A stretch of DNA of 64,000 nt from Anaerolineae bacterium. Lineage in GTDB: Bacteria > Chloroflexota > Anaerolineae > Anaerolineales > Anaerolineaceae. The translations under genes were made by a program, and so were the position numbers. Where the stretch lies: assembly GCA_013314735.1 (NCBI GenBank), contig JABUFD010000007.1:62001-126000 (forward strand). Direction: 5' to 3'. Below the pieces are notes generated by a model, which worked only from the letters and a program-made list of their open reading frames with translations, ran no database searches and had not been told where the DNA came from. Below are positions 59,967 to 64,000 of this stretch, piece after piece. The first letter of the stretch is position 1; every line of letters starts with the position of its first letter.

Positions 59967-60062
59967 AGACATCCGAAGTCTGCACAGGAATCCCCGGCTC
60001 TCGGCATTGCGCGGATTGAAAATCATCTCCACCAAAACGGCCCGCGGAGACTTCGGATGTCT
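59967..60062. repeat. Inverted pair of diverged palindromes 66 bp apart
   Basis: AGACATCCGAAGTCT (59967-59981) and AGACTTCGGATGTCT (60048-60062) are perfect reverse complements, although each differs from the family consensus at the same mirrored base. They flank a 66-bp spacer. This is the longest spacing of any pair in the window. The rest of the 560-bp gap around it shows no gene. Confidence 0.85.
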
Positions 60063-60376
60063 TGTTCAAATGCCCGCCCAATTCCCCGCATCCGCCAAGC
60101 TGAAACGCGGGTTGAAGTTGGTTCAGATCATCGTGCAAATGTGCATAAGTGGAACGAGGCTATGGTTTTTTTGGAAGGTAACGCATCCGTGTGAAAATTG
60201 GATTTTGCCCGGAAGGATGCGTCTGGAGGTGATTGAATAATCGATACACGGATGCTATACTCGTACATGGAGTACTTGGCAGCCACAATGCAGTCAACCA
60301 CTCACCACTGTTGCCTGGTTCCTGAACCAATTTTTACACAATAACAGAATGTGGATTGCAGAGAATGGAGCATGCG

Positions 60377-60604
60377 ATGGATTGCCCAAAATGTGGACGC
60401 CCGATGCGGGGTGAAGGTGTTTTTTCATATTGTCGGGGTTCATTATTGAAACCCCATGGATGGTTGCAGTATTGTGCCATGGATAATACCTACCAGACGA
60501 AAAATTACAGGTTGGTGCGGTGGTTTGTACAACAAGGCCATTCGGTCAACCGTCTTGGTCCAACCCCTGATAAGTATGAGATCCGGTTGGTAAAGGTTCT
60601 GTAA
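60377..60604 (+). CDS. Small zinc-knuckle hypothetical protein
   Basis: A 75-residue protein starting MDCPKCGRPM with a CxxC knuckle and further Cys in SYCRGS and QYCAMD, so it may bind zinc. The C-terminal half (VRWFVQQGHSVNRLG, KYEIRLVKVL) is basic. No family recognised. GGAG lies 6 nt before this ATG. It is 30 bp upstream of the TPR-like gene and may be in its operon. Base composition is lower in GC than the flanks. Confidence 0.6.
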   Translation: MDCPKCGRPMRGEGVFSYCRGSLLKPHGWLQYCAMDNTYQTKNYRLVRWFVQQGHSVNRLGPTPDKYEIRLVKVL

Positions 60605-60634
60605 CACAGTGAATCAGCGGAAAGGATGCGAACA

Positions 60635-61324
60635 ATGACCAGCGATCCTGCCGGGATGGATTTATCACTTTGGCTGCCGCACACCGGGAATGCATATATT
60701 GATTCCTGCTTTCATTTGTCATATCGCCAACAAACGGAAACCAGGGATTGGCGTATGATCCCGGAGCTGGCAGATATCCCAGCTCTCGTTGACCGAGGGG
60801 AGCGAGGTTTGGCCATGAAGAAAATCCAATCCGCACTGAGCCAGTACCCTGATTTCGATTTTCCCTATGTCTGGTTGGGACAATTGCATTTAAAAGCGCT
60901 AAAACCGGATGCGGCCAGGAAGAGCTACCTGGATGGAATGGAGCATGCCCGCAGCAAAATTGCGCTGACCGACCAATTGGGGCAGCTGGCATGGAATACA
61001 GGCAGCCTCGCAGAAGCCGTGCAATGGTGGATTGGCAGTTGTACCTGCCAGGTGATCGGCCAGATGGAAAACGCGCACCCATTCTTAATGCTGGCCACCA
61101 TTGCCTCCAACGCAAAACACAAAAAAGAAGCAGAATTACTTTTCCAACAATGCGATACAATCCAAAACATTCGCCTCAACGAGCGTGGACAACAGGAATG
61201 TAAAACACTATGGAAAACACAGGGCAGCCCAACCATCGCACGGGCTATCCTGATCTTCTGTGATGTGTACCTGCGCCGAAAAAAAACCTCTGTCAAACAG
61301 TGGTGGCAATTCTGGAAAACATAA
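60635..61324 (+). CDS. TPR-like hypothetical protein
   Basis: A 229-residue soluble helical protein. Residues ~55-150 have the spacing of tetratricopeptide repeats (PDFDFPYVWLGQLHLKALKP, DAARKSYLDGMEHA, QLGQLAWNTGSLAEAVQWW). The C-terminus is basic (YLRRKKTSVKQWWQFWKT). It probably binds other proteins; no enzymatic motif is seen. AAAGG is 9 nt before the chosen ATG. The gene and its small upstream neighbour are lower in GC than their surroundings, which may mean transfer. Confidence 0.7.
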   Translation: MTSDPAGMDLSLWLPHTGNAYIDSCFHLSYRQQTETRDWRMIPELADIPALVDRGERGLAMKKIQSALSQYPDFDFPYVWLGQLHLKALKPDAARKSYLDGMEHARSKIALTDQLGQLAWNTGSLAEAVQWWIGSCTCQVIGQMENAHPFLMLATIASNAKHKKEAELLFQQCDTIQNIRLNERGQQECKTLWKTQGSPTIARAILIFCDVYLRRKKTSVKQWWQFWKT

Positions 61325-61476
61325 CGGAACCATTCTGACTGCCGGATACTTCACCACCGCAATGCTTAAGTCTGCCTCACAGGCCGCCGGCGGTACATTT
61401 GCCCCGCTTCATCAGGGGCAACGTCGTTGTTCTGCCCCTACACGGTGAACCGTGTGATTATGAACCCCCGCGTAGG

Positions 61477-61616
61477 GGGCAGAAAAGCGAAGCATTTCGA
61501 CAGGCTCAATGTAAACATTTCTGCCCGAACCCCAACCATCCGCCATGCCGAAACACGGGCAGAAAAGCGGGGCATTATCAAACGGTTCGCAACCTGCCAC
61601 ACAAGCATTTCTGCCC
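61477..61616. repeat. Two tandem GGGCAGAAA / TTTCTGCCC inverted elements
   Basis: GGGCAGAAA at 61477 pairs with TTTCTGCCC at 61518-61526, and GGGCAGAAA at 61557 with TTTCTGCCC at 61608-61616. Both elements continue inward with AAGCG. The first contains TTTCGACAGGCTCAATG, a piece of the REP family. They lie between convergent genes in a 306-bp gap with nothing else visible. Confidence 0.8.
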
Positions 61617-61630
61617 GAAACCACCCGAAC

Positions 61631-62134
61631 CTAGCCGGCCTTCCCCTTTTTGCCGGTGACAATCTCGCCGGTGTAGTGCAGCAGCTGTTCACGCATTGCC
61701 TCGGGTTTGGCGCTTTCGCCGGTGCGCGGGTCGAACACCAGGTCTTCATCATAGCAATACCACAGGCGCGCCCACACCAGGTAGGCTTCCCGCCAGGGTT
61801 CCGCCAGGGCGGCGGCGGTTTTGCGGGTGCGGCTGTAATGCAGGAACAGGCGCACCAGCGCCGCCAGCATGAACAGCATGAACGCACCGTAGATGATCAT
61901 GGCGGTGGTGGCGCGCTCCTGCATCGCCAGGAAGAACACCGTCATCACAAATGCCAGGGCGATCACAACCAGCATATCCCGCGAGGAAAGGTTCTTAATC
62001 GCCTTCTGCGGGTCCATCGGCGGGGCAATGCGCCGGATCAGCGCCGGGTCTTCCTGCGCCTGGACAATCACGCTCAACTTGCGGATGCCTTTGTGGGCGC
62101 CGCAGCTGGGGCAGATGGTGGTGGATTTTGCCAT
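61631..62134 (-). CDS. Zinc-ribbon membrane protein, unknown function
   Basis: A 167-residue protein with an N-terminal CPSCGAHKG half-ribbon, a charged region, two membrane helices (about 53-95: MLVVIALAFVMTVFFLAM and AMIIYGAFMLFMLAALV) and a soluble C-terminus with WYCYDEDLVFDPRTGE. No family recognised. AAGGAG precedes the ATG. It follows the DUF692-like gene by 10 bp on the same strand, so the two are an operon. Confidence 0.75.
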   Translation of the reverse strand: MAKSTTICPSCGAHKGIRKLSVIVQAQEDPALIRRIAPPMDPQKAIKNLSSRDMLVVIALAFVMTVFFLAMQERATTAMIIYGAFMLFMLAALVRLFLHYSRTRKTAAALAEPWREAYLVWARLWYCYDEDLVFDPRTGESAKPEAMREQLLHYTGEIVTGKKGKAG

Positions 62135-62144
62135 ATAAAACTCC

Positions 62145-63041
62145 TTACTCCGCGACCCCGTTGTGGGTCATGTGGTACAAACGCGGCAGTTGCTCCGCGA
62201 GGGTGGCTTCCTTTAAAGACAACTCCCAAAACGGCCCGATGCCGCCGTGTTCCATCGAGGCGATCCACGGCTGGCGGATGCGCCCCTGGCGGATCAGGCC
62301 GTACACCGTGGCGAGGAACTGGAAATCGTCCTCGGTCATCGCCTGGTGGTCGATGTCCTTGCCGATGAAAGCCGCCGCGTCAAACTCTTTGGGCGGGTCG
62401 GCCAGCAGTTTTTCGGCCAGTTCACCTTCCAGGCGCTGGATGCCGGTGATGTGGATTTCGGCGGTGTGCTCCAGCGGCAGGGCGAACAGGTACTCCATCT
62501 CACCCATCCCCAGGGCACGGGCCGAAAGGCGCGCGTGGGAAATGTCGAACAGGAACTGCACCCCGCTTTCGCGCACCACGGTGCTGATGAATTCCACCCG
62601 CGAACGCGCCGGCACGGCACTCGGCTCCGGCAGGGCATTCTCCGCCAGGATCATCTCCCGCCCCCAGCGGCGGATGACGGCTTCGATATCCAGCAGGGCG
62701 GCTTCGGTGATGCGCGCCAGGCTGTCGGGATCGTGGTAATCATCCGAAAGGGCGGGGTGATGGCGCAGCTGCGGCGAGAGGTGCAGGTTGATCATCGGGG
62801 TGCGGGTGCGGTGCAGGATGCGCTCAATACGCGTCCAGTCCACCAGGGCATCCGTTTCGGTATCCCAGGCATCCCCCAGGCCGCAGCCGATGTTGAGTGG
62901 GAAATGCACATACACCGGCAGCAGCGCGGCTGCCGCGTCAATCAGGTGTTCCCAGGCCGGCAGCTTGAATCGGTCAATCTGCACCCGACCCTGTTCCACC
63001 AGGCGAACCAGCGGTTCGGAGTAATTCACTGAAAATTCCAT
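62145..63041 (-). CDS. DUF692/MNIO-like TIM-barrel protein
   Basis: A 298-residue soluble protein. The order of candidate metal ligands resembles the DUF692 (multinuclear non-haem iron oxidase, MbnB/TglH) barrel: H46 (VYVHFPLNIG), H87 (INLHLSP), E134 (LAENALP), D166 and H169 (FDISHARL), H197 (EIHITG) and E264/H265 (SMEHGG). MNIO enzymes use iron and oxygen to modify cysteines in peptides. Other xylose-isomerase-like barrels share parts of this pattern, so the call is tentative. No precursor peptide or MbnC/TglI-type partner is visible; the only operon partner is a zinc-ribbon membrane protein. AAGGAAGG precedes the ATG. Confidence 0.62.
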   Translation of the reverse strand: MEFSVNYSEPLVRLVEQGRVQIDRFKLPAWEHLIDAAAALLPVYVHFPLNIGCGLGDAWDTETDALVDWTRIERILHRTRTPMINLHLSPQLRHHPALSDDYHDPDSLARITEAALLDIEAVIRRWGREMILAENALPEPSAVPARSRVEFISTVVRESGVQFLFDISHARLSARALGMGEMEYLFALPLEHTAEIHITGIQRLEGELAEKLLADPPKEFDAAAFIGKDIDHQAMTEDDFQFLATVYGLIRQGRIRQPWIASMEHGGIGPFWELSLKEATLAEQLPRLYHMTHNGVAE

Positions 63042-63185
63042 GCGCCTTCCTTTTAATCCATCACTCGGCAGGTGTGGATTGTACCAGATTTTTCAGCGCA
63101 GCGCAGCCGCGGCAGCAGAACGGAGGCCGCGCGTTGCATTTGCGCCCACAGGCAGCAGCTACGCGGCTTGCCGCAAGGGGGGTGT

Positions 63186-63191
63186 TATAAT
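63186..63191 (+). promoter_or_regulatory. -10 box TATAAT for the DEAD-box helicase gene
   Basis: GTTATAATTAGCC lies 54 nt before the ATG at 63246. Confidence 0.5.
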
Positions 63192-63245
63192 TAGCCCTGG
63201 AGTGAATGCTGCCGCCGTACACAACCATCGCGGCAGAAAAAATCA

Positions 63246-64000
63246 ATGCAAGACGAACACACACAACAAGAACAAGAATCAACCAGCCAACCACAGGCAA
63301 CCCCCCAACCTGAACCCGCCAAAACCCTGGACCCGATCCAGTTCAATGACCTGCCCACCCCCCTGCGCGAGGCGATGGCTCGTGCCGGATGGAGCGAGAT
63401 GACCCCGGTGCAAGCCGGCGCCATCCCCTATTTCTTCGCCCGGCGCGATGTAATGGCGCAGGCGAAAACAGGCAGCGGCAAAACCGGCGCCTACCTGCTG
63501 CCGATGCTGAAACGCATCAACTTCAACAAAGCCGCCTGCCAGATGCTGGTACTGGTACCCACACGCGAACTGGCGCAGCAGGTAACGGCCGAAGCCAACC
63601 TCCTGTTCGGCGACAGCGGCCTGCGCGTAGCAGCCGTCTACGGCGGCACCAGTTACCGCCCGCAGATCGATGCCTTTAAGGCCGGCGCGCACCTGGTGGT
63701 GGCCACCCCCGGGCGCGTGATCGACCACCTCATCAAGCGCAACCTCACCCTCGATGACCTCGAAGTGCTGGTGTTCGATGAGGCTGACCGCATGCTTTCG
63801 ATGGGCTTTTACCCCGACATGGTGCGCATCCGTGAATTCCTGCCGCGCCGCCGCTACAACTCGTACATGTTCTCCGCCACCTTCCCCGCCCAGGTGATGC
63901 GCCTGACCAAACAATTCCTGCACGAAGCCGACTTCCTCAGCCTGAGCAAGGACACCGTGCATGTGACCGATACCCGCCACACCTATGTGATCACCCCCGC
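63246..64000 (+). CDS. DEAD-box RNA helicase (3' partial)
   Basis: The frame is open to the window end, giving 251 residues. A Gln-rich N-terminal tail of about 30 residues leads into the helicase core: Q motif (FNDLPTPLREAM, MTPVQAGAIP), motif I AKTGSGKT, PTRELAQQ (Ia), GG, TPGRVIDHL (Ib), VFDEADRML (II, DEAD) and FSATFPAQ (III, SAT). These are diagnostic of RNA helicases that unwind RNA in ribosome assembly or decay. The C-terminal RecA domain lies outside the window, so the subfamily (RhlE/CsdA) cannot be given. The ribosome binding site is weak (GCAGAAAAAATCA). Confidence 0.92.
   Translation, partial: MQDEHTQQEQESTSQPQATPQPEPAKTLDPIQFNDLPTPLREAMARAGWSEMTPVQAGAIPYFFARRDVMAQAKTGSGKTGAYLLPMLKRINFNKAACQMLVLVPTRELAQQVTAEANLLFGDSGLRVAAVYGGTSYRPQIDAFKAGAHLVVATPGRVIDHLIKRNLTLDDLEVLVFDEADRMLSMGFYPDMVRIREFLPRRRYNSYMFSATFPAQVMRLTKQFLHEADFLSLSKDTVHVTDTRHTYVITP

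Noticed and set aside
59740-60194. Frames on both strands in the gap after the adenosine-specific kinase gene
   Set aside because: They run over the palindromic repeats and promoter region, and neither has a start signal or recognisable fold.

Overview
The window is a GC-rich (roughly 60-65 % by eye) bacterial chromosome segment with about 56 protein genes, mostly short operons on both strands. No rRNA or tRNA gene was found, so the host must be inferred. The gene mix (F420-type oxidoreductases, HEAT-repeat lipoproteins, FHA/Ser-Thr kinases, GH13/GH36/GH116 glycosidases, a UdgB-type glycosylase, heavy use of TATAATC -10 boxes and many intergenic repeats) looks most like Chloroflexota, probably Anaerolineae. 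This is an inference.

Layout. 1-5.3 kb: tail of a Ser/Thr kinase with FHA domain, a GH13 glucosidase, a sensor histidine kinase and a ROK sugar kinase. 5.3-9.2 kb: a visibly AT-rich foreign gene encoding a PLD-nuclease/SF2-helicase/DUF3427 protein, followed by a scar of two truncated gene remnants. 9.2-11.7 kb: a HEAT-repeat lipoprotein with an embedded PA domain. 12-16.3 kb: a four-gene cell-surface glycan operon (GT2, FrhB-like, polysaccharide pyruvyl transferase, flippase-like membrane protein). 16.5-19 kb: a metal efflux P-type ATPase with an ArsR/SmtB regulator that carries an alpha5 zinc site, behind a palindromic operator. 19-24.3 kb: PhzF-like protein, two small membrane proteins, secreted subtilase. 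24.3-25.1 kb: 159-bp tandem repeats. 25.2-29.4 kb: HdeD-like protein, hydrolase, ferritin, membrane protein, RibD/DHFR-like protein. 29.4-35.6 kb: GH36, PAF-acetylhydrolase-like esterase, three GNATs, a luciferase-like oxidoreductase. 35.7-39.5 kb: ABC exporter and a thioredoxin-CcdA fusion. 39.6-44.8 kb: second 159-bp repeat locus, phosphatase, M23-like protein, Ser/Thr kinase, and two GNAT genes carrying in-frame REP insertions. 44.9-55.4 kb: CutC, diguanylate cyclase, GH116, methyltransferase, CPBP protease, Rnk, UdgB, superoxide dismutase. 55.5-64 kb: repeat block, ferric-reductase-like flavocytochrome, lipoprotein, adenosine-specific kinase homologue, small proteins, a DUF692/MNIO-like barrel and the start of a DEAD-box RNA helicase.

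The striking non-genic content is at least five repeat families: a 15-bp near-palindrome (AGACTTCCGAAGTCT) usually in inverted pairs; a 159-bp tandem unit at two loci in opposite orientation; a ~97-bp 'accacggatcgcgc...' unit at three loci plus a fragment; REP elements of the CCCTGAGCTTGTCGAAGGG type; and a GGGCAGAAA/TTTCTGCCC inverted element. Promoters are unusually easy to see: most share TATAATC or TACAATC, and five genes start 6-9 nt after such a box without a ribosome binding site, so they look leaderless.

The best candidates for new biology are the transferred nuclease-helicase with its scar, the PA domain inside a HEAT lipoprotein, the MNIO-like enzyme without a recognised partner, and the repeat families themselves.
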